A stretch of DNA of 64,000 bases from Xanthomonas hortorum pv. cynarae (GTDB taxonomy: Bacteria; Pseudomonadota; Gammaproteobacteria; Xanthomonadales; Xanthomonadaceae). The stretch is from assembly GCF_002939985.1 (NCBI RefSeq), contig NZ_MDFM01000018.1, positions 1-64,000 on the forward strand, read 5' to 3'. A program made the translations under genes and the position numbers. The notes under the pieces were generated by a model. The model made no database searches. It saw nothing but the letters and a program-made list of their open reading frames with translations, and had not been told where the DNA came from. Shown piece by piece: positions 17,366 to 26,818 of the stretch (positions within the stretch are counted from its first letter, which is position 1; every line of letters begins with the position of its first letter).

Positions 17366-18958
17366 TCAGCGATAGTTGAAGTCCGGCGATGACAGCAAAA
17401 ACCCGTTCCACTCCGCCGGCGAACGCGCCTGGCCCAACGCCTCATGCGTGCCGCTGGAAAGCGACGGTGCAACCCAGCGATACGATGGACGCGTATCGAT
17501 CTGCGTCAGCACAGGAATTGGCGTGTCGTTATCGCCATCGAAGCGAAACAGTTGCTTGGGTCCTGCGCCCAGCGAACGCGCCACTTCGAAGCGTCGCGCC
17601 AGTTGCCCGGAGCTGGTCCACGCCTGCGATTGCAGCGACCATCCATCGGGTGTGATGCGCCCGAACACCGGCTCGCCGAGTTGCTGCACCCAGCTCACCA
17701 TCGGCGCGGCGTTGACCACCGGTTGATCTTCGTACGCCAGCCGCATCGCCGAGACCACAAACCGATTCGGATCCTTGAACTTGCGCGGCTGCGCCTGCGC
17801 AAATTCCGGCGCGTCCAGCATGGCCTGCATCACCTTGGCGATATCGCCATCACTGCGTTGGAAGGTCTTTGCCATGCGCGCGACCAGTGCGGACGGTGGC
17901 TTGTCGCTGACGAAATACTCGGCCAAGCGCTGCGACACAAACTGCGCGCACGCCGGTTGCCGTACCAACAGCTGCACTGCACGTTCGATCTCATCCAGAC
18001 CGCCAGCGGCGATGCGCTGGCCCAGCAAGGTCTTGTCGCCGGGTTGATGGCGCGCAGGATTGAATTCGAACAGGCCCTTGCGCACGACCTGCGCCTGCCC
18101 CGTTGTTGCAGCGGTTGGTACTGGCGGCGCGCCTTCGGCCTTGATCGGTACCAGACCGGCGCCGGTCAGTATCAGCGCCAGTTGCTGCACATCCTGCTGG
18201 CTGTAGCCGCCATGCACGCCCAACGTGTGCAACTCCATCAATTCGCGCGCGTAGTTTTCGTTGACCTTGCCTTTGGCATTCTTGGCGTTATCCAGATATT
18301 CCAGCATCGCCGGGCTTTCCAGCGTCGCCATCACCAGGTCGGCGAACTTGCCGGTGGCGTGCGGACGAATCGCGTTTTCCATGTAGTCGGCCGCCATCCA
18401 TTTCACGCGCCCCTTGTCGGCATACACGCTGAAGTGATTGAGCCAGAACCACACCAACTGCTCGCGCAGCTGCGCCGGCGCATACACCGCACGCAGCAAT
18501 TGCGCCTGACGCGCCTGGGTCAGCATCTGACCGCCACGCGCCTGCCAGGCCTTGCGCAAGGCAGCCTTCTCATCGCCATCGGGCAGCGTTTGCAGACGGA
18601 TCTTGTCGGCCTCGTATTGCGTCAGCAAGGTCACCAATGGCGTGTGCAGCGCATCGAACTGCTGCAGTTGTGCACGGAGCGGCGCTGGCAATGCGGCATC
18701 GTCGCTGGCTTGCAACAGCAGTGCGCCGTAGCGCTTGGGGCCGAGCCGCTGCAGCTGCGCCGCGCTATCGGCATCCACGCCGTAGGTGGCACGCTGCAAC
18801 CAGCGTGTCTGTGCTGGCGTCAATGGCGCTTCGGCGGCACTGCACGACAGCACGACGACGCAGCCCGCCAACAGCAACGGCACGCGCCATCTGCGCTGTC
18901 GAGGTGTCCGGACGGAAAGTGCAGTGACCCACCGTGCCTGTGCAACGCGCTCGAACAT
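17366..18958 (-). CDS. Secreted DUF1800 protein
   Basis: This 530-residue protein has an N-terminal hydrophobic leader (VPLLLAGCVVVLSCSAAEA) that could also serve as a lipobox. The conserved DUF1800 features follow: LQRATYG near the mature start, QLVWFWLNHFSVYADKGRV, NENYARELMELHTLGVHGGYSQ and FKDPNRFVVSAMRL. GGAG six bases before ATG 18958 decides the start over ATG 18970. It is the upstream partner of the DUF1501 gene. Function is unknown; the pair is presumed to act in the periplasm or outside. Confidence 0.88.
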   Translation of the reverse strand: MFERVAQARWVTALSVRTPRQRRWRVPLLLAGCVVVLSCSAAEAPLTPAQTRWLQRATYGVDADSAAQLQRLGPKRYGALLLQASDDAALPAPLRAQLQQFDALHTPLVTLLTQYEADKIRLQTLPDGDEKAALRKAWQARGGQMLTQARQAQLLRAVYAPAQLREQLVWFWLNHFSVYADKGRVKWMAADYMENAIRPHATGKFADLVMATLESPAMLEYLDNAKNAKGKVNENYARELMELHTLGVHGGYSQQDVQQLALILTGAGLVPIKAEGAPPVPTAATTGQAQVVRKGLFEFNPARHQPGDKTLLGQRIAAGGLDEIERAVQLLVRQPACAQFVSQRLAEYFVSDKPPSALVARMAKTFQRSDGDIAKVMQAMLDAPEFAQAQPRKFKDPNRFVVSAMRLAYEDQPVVNAAPMVSWVQQLGEPVFGRITPDGWSLQSQAWTSSGQLARRFEVARSLGAGPKQLFRFDGDNDTPIPVLTQIDTRPSYRWVAPSLSSGTHEALGQARSPAEWNGFLLSSPDFNYR

Positions 18959-19081
18959 GCAGTTCTCCATCGCAACGGCCTGCAACCGGCCCAGTATGGT
19001 CAAGTCAACGCGTGAGGCGTTAAACGGTTGTCGGAGCGTGGCGCGACATTGGCCACAGGTTCATCCCGCAACGCATGCCGG

Positions 19082-20497
19082 TCACAATCCCGGCGGCAAG
19101 GTCACATCGAAGCGGGCGCCGCCCAGTTCCTGCGAGCGCACCACCTGCAATTCGCCGCGGTAGGCCTTGATCAGGTCCTGCACGATCGACATGCCGATGC
19201 CGTGACCCTGCACGCGTTCGTCGCCGCGCACGCCACGTTGCAGAATCTTGGCCACATCTTCCGGCGCAATGCCGGGACCATCGTCTTCCACCGACAGGAT
19301 CAATCCGGCGCGGCGGCTCCCGGTGGTGGGACCTGGCTGCGCAGTCAACAGCACGCGGCTGCGCGCCCACTTGAAGCCGTTTTCCAGCAGATTGCCAAGC
19401 AGCTCCTGCAGATCGCCCGGCTCACCATGAAAACGCGCTTCAGGCGAAATATCGAATTCGCACAGCACGCCTTTGACCGAATACACCTTCTCCAGACCGC
19501 GCACGATTTCTTCGGCGGTCGACTCGATCGGCAACGGCGCGGCAAACAGCTTGTGCCCGCTGGAAGCCGCACGTGCGAGTTGGTAAGACACCAGGTCGTT
19601 CATGCGCCGCAGCTGCACGTCCATTTCCTCGTGCAGATCGCGCTCGGACTGACCGCTGTCCAGTTGGGTGCGCAACACGGCGATCGGCGTCTTGAGGCTG
19701 TGTGCCAGATCGGCAAGCGTATTGCGCTGACGATCCAGGTTGTCGCGCTCGCTTTCGATGAAGGCGTTGATGCTTTCGGTCAGCGGCTCGAGTTCGCGCG
19801 GATGCTGCTCGCTCATGCGCTGAATTTCCCCGCGCTGCACCTTGGTCAACTCGTTGATGACCCGCCGCAGCGGTCGCAGGCTCCACTGCAGAATGAAGGC
19901 CTGCAGCACCAGCAGCACCACGCCGGCACTACCGAGATAGAACCACACCGCGCCCCGGAACACGCGCAATTGCGCGCCCATCGAGCGCGCGTCTTCCATC
20001 ACGTAGATGGTGTACGGAATCTCGCCGCCGTGTTCGCGTTCGACATAGCTCACGCCCAGTCCGTAGCGGTACAACTCGCCCAGACTGCCGTCGATCTGGG
20101 TCATCTCCAGCGGGCCGATGAACTCTTCCTGGCGCGGCTCGAGCATGCGCCCGTGCGGAATGTTTGGCCCCTCGGCCGACATCGACGTCCAGCTTTCGTC
20201 CGGGCGCACGACTTCGACATACAGCCCGCCGCCGGGCACGTCGAAACGTGGATCAGGCGGTTGGCCGCCGATGTACAGCGAGCCATCGCGGACGAAATCG
20301 ATATTGGCGGCATACGCCGAGGCATAGTTCTTCAGCCGCTCGCGCAGATTCTTTTCGGCAGTGTCGGCGAACGCCACATCCAGCGCGTAGCCTGCCAGCG
20401 CCAGGAAGGCCACCAGACTGAGGCTGGCAGCCAACAGCTGGCGGGCCTGCAGGGAGCGCGGCCGCCAGCGTTTGTACCACTTGGAGCGCACCGACAC
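19082..20497 (-). CDS. phoQ: Sensor histidine kinase PhoQ
   Basis: This 471-residue kinase has two membrane helices (about residues 22-45 and 190-210) bounding a periplasmic sensor of about 145 residues rich in acidic residues (PRQEEFIGPLEMTQIDG). HAMP follows, then the H-box LADLAHSLKTPIAVL, the N-box LLGNLLENGFKWA and the G-boxes DDGPGI and GHGIGMSIV. It sits 29 bases downstream of phoP. PhoQ senses low divalent cations, acid pH and cationic peptides in enteric bacteria, and in xanthomonads the pair is linked to virulence; the exact signal here is not shown by sequence. Confidence 0.92.
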   Translation of the reverse strand: MSVRSKWYKRWRPRSLQARQLLAASLSLVAFLALAGYALDVAFADTAEKNLRERLKNYASAYAANIDFVRDGSLYIGGQPPDPRFDVPGGGLYVEVVRPDESWTSMSAEGPNIPHGRMLEPRQEEFIGPLEMTQIDGSLGELYRYGLGVSYVEREHGGEIPYTIYVMEDARSMGAQLRVFRGAVWFYLGSAGVVLLVLQAFILQWSLRPLRRVINELTKVQRGEIQRMSEQHPRELEPLTESINAFIESERDNLDRQRNTLADLAHSLKTPIAVLRTQLDSGQSERDLHEEMDVQLRRMNDLVSYQLARAASSGHKLFAAPLPIESTAEEIVRGLEKVYSVKGVLCEFDISPEARFHGEPGDLQELLGNLLENGFKWARSRVLLTAQPGPTTGSRRAGLILSVEDDGPGIAPEDVAKILQRGVRGDERVQGHGIGMSIVQDLIKAYRGELQVVRSQELGGARFDVTLPPGL

Positions 20498-20526
20498 CCT
20501 ATCTTCCTGTTTGCCGACGCGCGGAC

Positions 20527-21210
20527 TCAGCCTTCGGTACGCGGGATGGCGAAGCGGTAGCCACGACCACGCACGGTCTCGATCGGCTTGAGCTCACCGT
20601 CGGGATCGAGCTTCTTGCGCAGGCGACCGATAAACACTTCCAGCACGTTCGAATCGCGATCGAAATCCTGCTGATAGATGTGTTCGGTCAGATCGGCCTT
20701 GGAGACCAGTTCGCCGGCATGCATCATCAGGTACTCGAGCACCTTGTATTCGTAGCTGGTCAGATCGACATTGGCGCCGTTGACGCTCACCGTCTGCGCT
20801 GCCAGATCCAAAGCGACCGGGCCGCACTCCAGGGTCGGCTTGCTCCAGCCTGCCGCGCGCCGCAGCAACGCGTTGACGCGCGCCAGTAGCTCTTCGACAT
20901 GGAACGGCTTCACCAGGTAATCGTCGGCGCCCTGCTTGAGGCCTTCGACCTTGTCCTGCCAGCTCGAACGCGCGGTCAGGATCAGCACAGGGAATTTCTT
21001 GCCCTCGTCGCGCAGCGCCTTGATCAGCTCCATGCCCGACATCTTGGGCAGGCCAAGGTCGATGATGCCGACGTCGAACGGCACTTCGCGGCCCATGTAC
21101 AGACCTTCTTCGCCATCTTGTGCAGCGTCGACAGCAAAGCCTTCACGCTTCAGGCGCGCGGCAAGTGTCTCGCGCAGCGGAGCTTCGTCTTCGACCAAAA
21201 GGATACGCAT
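20527..21210 (-). CDS. phoP: Response regulator PhoP (OmpR family)
   Basis: This 227-residue regulator has a receiver domain (MRILLVEDEAPLRETL) with the phospho-acceptor aspartate at residue 51 (GIIDLGLPKMSG), a conserved lysine in DDYLVKPF, and a C-terminal OmpR-type winged helix (LTSYEYKVLEYLMMHAGELVSK and the wing RGRGYRFAI). It starts at ATG 21210 and is followed 29 bases later by phoQ. Xanthomonas PhoP is known to influence hrp gene expression; that link is established knowledge for the genus, not visible here. Confidence 0.94.
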   Translation of the reverse strand: MRILLVEDEAPLRETLAARLKREGFAVDAAQDGEEGLYMGREVPFDVGIIDLGLPKMSGMELIKALRDEGKKFPVLILTARSSWQDKVEGLKQGADDYLVKPFHVEELLARVNALLRRAAGWSKPTLECGPVALDLAAQTVSVNGANVDLTSYEYKVLEYLMMHAGELVSKADLTEHIYQQDFDRDSNVLEVFIGRLRKKLDPDGELKPIETVRGRGYRFAIPRTEG

Positions 21211-21280
21211 GCACTCTCCCTAGTTACGTTGTCGGCGGGTGCCGGGGAATTTATGAGACTGAACGCAGAACTATCTACGT

Positions 21281-21640
21281 TTACTGGTTATCGTCGCGTG
21301 GTGGCGCATCTGGCGGCGCCGGGCGACGCGGCGGCGGGGGCTGCATCTGTTCCGATTCGTAGACGGTGTGCACGCGCCCGTCCAACATGTACTTGACCCG
21401 GTTGAGATTGCCACCGTCGAACGGCACACGTTCGGCGCTGAGGATCTGTCCACCGGTGGACCGCTGCACCTGCCGAATGGTGTCCGACAGCGTGCGCCCG
21501 TTGCCGCGGGCTGAGGGCGGTAACGCCTCACGGCCCGAATGCCCCATCGGATAGCCCTGACACCATGCCGACGGCGCCGCCATGGCGACCCAAAGGGCAA
21601 CCAGGACAACATGGCTAGCGCGGCAGAACGGCTGGGTCAC
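21281..21640 (-). CDS. Secreted PepSY-like protein upstream of phoPQ
   Basis: This 119-residue product has a signal peptide (VVLVALWVAMAAPSAWC) and a mature domain with LSDTIRQVQRSTGGQILSAE and RVKYMLDGRVHTVYE. That is the helix-plus-strands pattern of PepSY-type inhibitory domains. The C-terminus is proline- and arginine-rich with a short acidic end. It lies 70 bases upstream of phoP on the same strand and is likely in the same transcript. Location suggests a periplasmic modulator of PhoQ, but this is inference. Confidence 0.75.
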   Translation of the reverse strand: MTQPFCRASHVVLVALWVAMAAPSAWCQGYPMGHSGREALPPSARGNGRTLSDTIRQVQRSTGGQILSAERVPFDGGNLNRVKYMLDGRVHTVYESEQMQPPPPRRPAPPDAPPRDDNQ

Positions 21641-21921
21641 AAACGAATCCTAGCGGGTTGTTCAGGAACATTCAAAATTCGTGAAACCGGCCATGCGTCA
21701 CAGCGTGGTCGAGCCCGAGAATAGACCCAAATTCTTGATTTTGGGGGGTGAATCCGATCTGAACTTTTAAGCTTCGTGTTAACGCGGTTCAGTGAAATGA
21801 ACGCGATTTGAGGCCGAAAGCCTTGCCTGCGCTCGCTCTCACGGTCGTGGCTGCCGCGCTGTGAGCTAACAAATGCGGCCGTTCAAGAGCTGGTTCAGGC
21901 TCTGCAAGTGCCGGACCACTC

Positions 21922-22926
21922 TCAGGCGACAACGCGCCAGGCGTGCGTGTCGGTACGCTGCAATGCCTGCTCGACCAGGTCCCACCCGGCGCCGGAGCGG
22001 TGTGCGCCCTCGCTCAGCACCTGGCGGAATGCGCGTCCGCCGGGCTTCCCATGGAAGAGTCCCAGAACATGTCGGGTGATGTGCTTCAGCGCCAGCCCTT
22101 GCTCCAGCTGGGACTCTACATAGGGCTGCAGCGCGCGTAGCAATGCCTCGCGCGATTGTTCCGGGCGCCGATTCAGTGCCGCGTCCAGGCAGTGCAGCAC
22201 ATAAGGGTCGTGGTAGGCCGCACGGCCGAGCATGACGCCGTCGGTGTGTTGCAGGTGTTCCAGCGCGGTGTCCACCGCAGCGATGCCACCGTTGATAACC
22301 ACCGGCAATTGGGGGCGTTCCTGCTTGAGGCGATAGGCCCAGTCGTAGCGCAGCGGCGGCACCTCGCGGTTTTCCTTGGGCGACAGGCCCTTGAGCCAGG
22401 CGTTGCGCGCATGCACCACCACCATGGCAGCACCGGCCGCGACGACTTGATCGACAAAACTGGCGAACACCAGGTAGTCGCCATCGTCGTCCACGCCCAG
22501 GCGGCACTTGATCGTGACCGGCAGCGTCGTTGCCGCGCACATGGCGGCAACGCACTCGCCCACCAGCGCCGGCTCGCGCATCAGGCAGGCGCCAAAACGC
22601 CCGGCCTGCACGCGATCGGACGGGCAGCCGCAATTGAGGTTGATCTCGTCGTAGCCCCACTCCTGCGCGATCGCTGCAGCCTGCGCGAGCAGGGCCGGTT
22701 CACTGCCGCCCAGTTGCAGCGCAAGTGGATGCTCGACCGGATCGAAGCCGATCAGCCGCGTGCGATCGCCGTGGATCACCGCGTTGGCGTGCACCATCTC
22801 GGTATACAGCCGCGCGGAGGGCGCCAGCAGGCGATGGAAGACCCGGCAATGGCGGTCGGTCCAGTCCATCATCGGGGCGACGGACAGACGCAAGGAGGCG
22901 GCGTAACGATCGGCGGAAGCGGTCAT
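21922..22926 (-). CDS. dusA: tRNA-dihydrouridine synthase A
   Basis: This 334-residue flavoenzyme reduces uridine at positions 20 and 20a of tRNA. Motifs in order: SVAPMMDWTDRHCR, YTEMVHANAVIHGD, NLNCGCPSDRVQAGRFGACLM with the catalytic cysteine, TIKCRLGVDD, VVHARNAWLKGLSPKENR and PVVINGGI. These match DusA rather than DusB or DusC. ATG 22926 is chosen; an upstream in-frame TTG at 22932 is less likely. It is monocistronic with no close neighbour. Confidence 0.94.
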   Translation of the reverse strand: MTASADRYAASLRLSVAPMMDWTDRHCRVFHRLLAPSARLYTEMVHANAVIHGDRTRLIGFDPVEHPLALQLGGSEPALLAQAAAIAQEWGYDEINLNCGCPSDRVQAGRFGACLMREPALVGECVAAMCAATTLPVTIKCRLGVDDDGDYLVFASFVDQVVAAGAAMVVVHARNAWLKGLSPKENREVPPLRYDWAYRLKQERPQLPVVINGGIAAVDTALEHLQHTDGVMLGRAAYHDPYVLHCLDAALNRRPEQSREALLRALQPYVESQLEQGLALKHITRHVLGLFHGKPGGRAFRQVLSEGAHRSGAGWDLVEQALQRTDTHAWRVVA

Positions 22927-23250
22927 CGACAAATTGGCCGCCGTGAGCGGCCATCGGAATGCAGAGCAGGATCAACAGCTTACACGGGCACCGATGAATC
23001 TGCCGCAGCGCATGAGCCATGCCGAAGCTCTTGGCTGTCAGATCTTGCTGGTGGATCAGCTGTTCGCAGCGTCATGCGATCGACAGCCTATCGACAGGCG
23101 AAATTCGAACACGATGCAGGTGCTATGGATTGCGCTGGAGGCGCGATTCGGCACCCAGCATCACGGCCACATCTGCCGTCGGCGCGGAGAACGACTTCGC
23201 GCTAGCGCTGTTTTTGTTCCAGCTCGCCAAATCCTAGCGCTGTCGAGCGG

Positions 23251-23341
23251 CATCGCTATTTGCCGGCATCGCGCCGTCTCAGCGGTGGCGTGGGCCAGTT
23301 TGGCCGGCTGAGTCTGGCCGTGGGTGTAGCGGTGGCCGAGC
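23251..23341 (+). pseudogene. Relic fragment of birA
   Basis: The frame beginning at 23251 reads HRYLPASRRLSGG followed by VGQFGRLSLAVGVAVAE. The intact BirA of this window has HIYLSASRRFSGG followed by LGQLAGLSLAVGVAVAE, which is 23 of 30 residues identical by eye, and the DNA is similarly close. The similarity stops abruptly at both sides. The fragment lies on the strand opposite to birA, 9 kb away, with no start codon or ribosome-binding site. It is best explained as a leftover of a duplicated or transferred birA gene. The rest of the gap 22927-23473 shows nothing coding. Confidence 0.75.
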
Positions 23342-23473
23342 AGGATGCTACTGTCCCTGGCGGCGCCCGCCCCTGTCGAGCGAACGCGCTACATCATTGC
23401 TTACAAGCAGGATTTCTTGCGTCCACTGCTGGCGTCAGCGCGATTGCGCGCGTCGCCTGGACGTGAGCAACAC

Positions 23474-23698
23474 TTACGGGTTGCGGAAACCGACGCGCTC
23501 TTCGGCAGTCAGCGGCTTGCCGAGCGCGTGGTAGGAGGCGACCAGCGTGATCAGGGCGGTACCCAGCACGGTGTAGAAGCTCCACGAGGTAGCGAGGACA
23601 TGCACCTGGCCAAACACCAGCGCCACGACGGCGGTGGCGGTGCACAGCACCATGGCGAGCAGGGACATCAGGAAAGGGATGGAAGGATCGAGCTTCAT
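23474..23698 (-). CDS. Small two-helix membrane protein
   Basis: This 74-residue protein has two hydrophobic helices (PFLMSLLAMVLCTATAVVALVF and SFYTVLGTALITLVAS) and a short charged C-terminus (LGKPLTAEERVGFRNP). ATG 23698 begins directly before KLDPSIPF. I recognise no family; it could be an inner-membrane protein of the YiaA/YiaB kind, but that is weak. It stands alone, between the birA relic and a long empty gap. Confidence 0.6.
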   Translation of the reverse strand: MKLDPSIPFLMSLLAMVLCTATAVVALVFGQVHVLATSWSFYTVLGTALITLVASYHALGKPLTAEERVGFRNP

Positions 23699-24407
23699 GG
23701 TCCGGGGGTTCCAAGGTGCGATAGCTTCAGCATCGGCGTTGCCCGCGCTTTCTTGAACTGTTTTCTGCGGTTTTTTCCAATGAATTTCAAGCAAGTCAGC
23801 GCGCGCTCAGATTTATGTCAAAGCCTTGGCGCACAAAGGTTTCAGCGTCAGAAAATTCCTGACGTGGTGGCAGAAAAATCACCACCACCGCCAGAGTTAC
23901 AACGCGCGCGCGGCAGAAAACCGGCGGCCGCGGAGAAGCTCTTTTTCGACTCTCGGCAGGCCGATGGCGACCGCGCCGATGGACCGGCCGATGTGCATAT
24001 CTACGACGGGTGGCGCAGGGGCTCCTGAGAACCGGAAGATCTGGTGATCAAGACCTGACGACTGTCGGAGAGCTTGGATGATGGTCGCCGCTGCGTGCGG
24101 CTGCCTGCGTGCGCTACAACGCGCCGCAATGGGTACTGGTCCTCTCGGCGCGGAGAACAAGGCGCAGGTTTACCAGAGCGGAACTGTGCCGCCGCCGCTG
24201 AGCGCTTGCTGGGTACTACCGAAGGATTCGCCAAAGACGTCACATGCCGGGAGTGCGCGACGCTCGGGCAGCACCTGCCGGCCGAGCATGCTCAACGCTG
24301 TGCTGCCTCAACAGGTGCCGTGGGGCTGTAGGCGCTGGCTGTGCCGCACCTGCGGCAGTTCAGCAAGCAAGGCACGCGGAGCGCACCCTGGCATCACCAG
24401 TGTGCTT
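23699..24407. other. Intergenic region, no gene found
   Basis: In these 709 bases the open frames lack protein character and no ribosome-binding site precedes them. A short inverted pair, gtggtg/caccac, occurs near 23864-23885. The region together with the birA relic just left of it may be the remains of decayed genes. Confidence 0.45.
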
Positions 24408-24983
24408 TCAGCGCGCCGGCGCGGTGGCGAACTCGCCGCGTTGCAGCTTGGTCACATCGTTGCCCTGCCCGTCCTTGAGGCTGAGGTCTGCGCCTTTGGC
24501 AGCCAGATCCTTGAGGACATCGGTGCGTTGAAACAGTGCCGCGTACATGGCCGCGGTCTGGCCGGCATTGTTGCGCTGGTCCGGGGCGCAATCAGCCTGC
24601 ATCAACCGTTTGGCGATGCCCAGCTCGCCCTTGAAGATGGCGCCCATGAGCGCAGTGTTGCCGCGTTTGTCCTGCGCACAAGGGTCGGCGCCGGCATTGA
24701 GCAACTGCTCCACCGCCGGGCGCTGGCCGTGATAGGCGGCCAGGATCAAGGCGGTGTAGCCCTTCTCGTCGCGGGTATTGAGGTCGTAATGCGAGCGGAT
24801 GAACTCGGCGAGCATGTCCTGCCGACCTTCGCGTGCCGCATCGAAAAAATACTCGCGCAACTGCAGCTTGATCTGCGCAGGATTGGTGGTCGCATTCGTG
24901 GTACTGGCAGGGACAGACGCGGGTGAAGCAGCGTTGGCAGCCGCAGACAAGGTGCCGAGCATCAGAAATAGCAGGGTGCGCAT
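24408..24983 (-). CDS. ankB: Ankyrin-repeat protein, catalase partner (AnkB-like)
   Basis: This 191-residue exported protein has a signal peptide (MRTLLFLMLGTLSAAANA) and about four ankyrin repeats from residue 45 (EYFFDAAREGRQDMLAEFI, GYTALILAAYHGQRPAVEQLL, GNTALMGAIFKGELGIAKRL, GQTAAMYAALFQRTDVLKDL). It lies 59 bases downstream of a periplasmic catalase on the same strand. In Pseudomonas aeruginosa the same katB-ankB order exists, and the ankyrin protein supports full KatB activity. The same role is inferred here. Confidence 0.85.
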   Translation of the reverse strand: MRTLLFLMLGTLSAAANAASPASVPASTTNATTNPAQIKLQLREYFFDAAREGRQDMLAEFIRSHYDLNTRDEKGYTALILAAYHGQRPAVEQLLNAGADPCAQDKRGNTALMGAIFKGELGIAKRLMQADCAPDQRNNAGQTAAMYAALFQRTDVLKDLAAKGADLSLKDGQGNDVTKLQRGEFATAPAR

Positions 24984-25042
24984 GTAGCTCTCCCGAAAAC
25001 GAGGACGGCACCGCGGCACAGGCCGCGATGCCGTCGGGTGGA

Positions 25043-26566
25043 TCACTCCTGCAGGCTGGAGGCCAACTGCTTGACGCGGGCCAGGTCACCCTTGGCAACG
25101 CGGGTCACGCCGGTGCCGTATTCGGGGTCGGCCTTGTACAGGAACGACAGCATCAGATGCTTGCTCTCGGTGTCGGTAGTGGCCAGCGACTCGCCAAAAC
25201 TTTGCACCAGGTCGGCACGATCCTTCTTGCTGTAGGACCGATACAACTCGCCAGCCTGCTTGAAGTTCTGCTCGCGGGTGATCTTGGCCTGCTGAGTGGT
25301 GCCCGACAGCGGCAGCTCGCTGTAACGCGCAGCGGTGTCCTGCGGACGCGGCTCCAGGCGGCTGGGCTCGTAATTCACGCCGCTGGTGGTGTGCCCGGTG
25401 TTGGCTTCGCCGTCCTGGTTGCCGTTATTGACGGCCACACGCGGGCGGTTGACCGGCAGGCTCAGGCCGTTGGTACCGATGCGATACAGCTGGGTGTCGG
25501 CGTAGGAGAAGATACGGCCCTGCAGCAGACGGTCTTCAGACGGCTCGATACCCGGCACCAGATTTGCCGGCGCCATCGCCACCTGCTCGGTTTCCTGGAA
25601 GAAGTTGTCCACGTTCTTGTTCAACACCATCTGGCCGACCTTCTGCTCTGGCACATCCGGCCAGATCTTGGTGGCATCCAGCGGATCGAAATCGAACTTG
25701 GCCAGGTCTTCCGGCTTGAGCACCTGCACGTACAGGTCCCACTTCGGGAAGTCGCCCTTCTTGATCGCACCGACCAGATCGTTGGTCAGGTGGCTGTAGT
25801 CCTTGGACTGGACGGCAGCGACCTGCTTGGGATCGAGGTTCTTGATGCCCTGCAGCGTCTTCCAATGGAACTTGACGTAGTGCACTTCACCCTGCGCATT
25901 GACCAGCTTGTAGGCATGCACGCCGTTGCCGTCCATGAAGCGATAGCCGGCGGGCGTGCCTTCGTTGGAATACAGGAGCGTCAGCGTGCGCGTGCTTTCG
26001 GGCACGTGCGAGAAGAAATCGAAACGACGCGAATCGTCATCCAGGTTGGTGCGCGGGTCCGGCTTGAACGCGTGGACCATGTCGGGAAACTTGATCGCAT
26101 CGCGAATGAAGAAGGTGGGGAAGTTGTTGCCGACCAGATCCCAGTTGCCTTCGCTTGTGTAGAACTTGGTGGCGAAGCCGTGCGGGTCGCGCAGCGTTTC
26201 CGGCGAATGGTTGCCGTGCACCACCGAGGAGAAGCGCACGAACACCGGGGTCTTTTCGCCGGCGCTGAACACCTTGGCCTTGGTCAGGCTGGACAGATCG
26301 GCAGTGGCGGTGAACTCGCCTTTGACGCCGGTGCCGCGCGCATGCACCACACGCTCCGGGATGCGCTCGCGATCGAAGCGCTGCAGCTTCTGGATCAGCT
26401 GCACGTCCTGCAGCAGAGTCGGGCCATTGGCTCCGGCGGTCTGCGAGTTCTGGTTGTCACCGACCTTGGCGCCGTTGTCGCGGGTCAGAACGGATTGGGC
26501 GAAGACCGGCGGGGCGATCAGCGTCGGGGCTAGCAGGGCTAGCACCATGAGGGATCCAGGGCGCAT
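25043..26566 (-). CDS. katB: Periplasmic clade-3-like haem catalase
   Basis: This 507-residue monofunctional catalase has a cleavable signal peptide (MVLALLAPTLIAPPVFA). Distal histidine H75 lies in RVVHARGTGVKGEF, the conserved asparagine in GNNFPTFFIRD, and the proximal haem tyrosine in GRIFSYADTQLYRIG. The mature N-terminus NGAKVGDNQNSQTAG is typical of KatB proteins. It decomposes hydrogen peroxide in the periplasm and is followed by the ankyrin gene. OxyR control is known for xanthomonad katB-type genes, but I found no convincing OxyR site upstream. Confidence 0.92.
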   Translation of the reverse strand: MRPGSLMVLALLAPTLIAPPVFAQSVLTRDNGAKVGDNQNSQTAGANGPTLLQDVQLIQKLQRFDRERIPERVVHARGTGVKGEFTATADLSSLTKAKVFSAGEKTPVFVRFSSVVHGNHSPETLRDPHGFATKFYTSEGNWDLVGNNFPTFFIRDAIKFPDMVHAFKPDPRTNLDDDSRRFDFFSHVPESTRTLTLLYSNEGTPAGYRFMDGNGVHAYKLVNAQGEVHYVKFHWKTLQGIKNLDPKQVAAVQSKDYSHLTNDLVGAIKKGDFPKWDLYVQVLKPEDLAKFDFDPLDATKIWPDVPEQKVGQMVLNKNVDNFFQETEQVAMAPANLVPGIEPSEDRLLQGRIFSYADTQLYRIGTNGLSLPVNRPRVAVNNGNQDGEANTGHTTSGVNYEPSRLEPRPQDTAARYSELPLSGTTQQAKITREQNFKQAGELYRSYSKKDRADLVQSFGESLATTDTESKHLMLSFLYKADPEYGTGVTRVAKGDLARVKQLASSLQE

Positions 26567-26818
26567 GGCGTCAGCTCGTTTGAAGGAACTGAATCATGGC
26601 CAGCAGGCCGAAGTGTGAGAAGTCGTTAGTTATGATCGCAGCGATAGGCGAACGTGATGATGACTGTGTAGCGTGATATGCATCGCCAAATATGCGGGCA
26701 CCAGGTTGCAGATAACGGCATTGCCAATCTGATGCGTGAACTGACGAACTACGTATTGCATCACGCAAGCGCGCATGACGCTTCAAGCAATGCTGCGTCG
26801 CAAGGTTCGATTAGCCAA

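Noticed and set aside
26567..26818. Possible OxyR site upstream of katB (ataggcgaacgtgat)
   Set aside because: Only the first of the four ATAG/CTAT-type half-sites fits well; the others match poorly.
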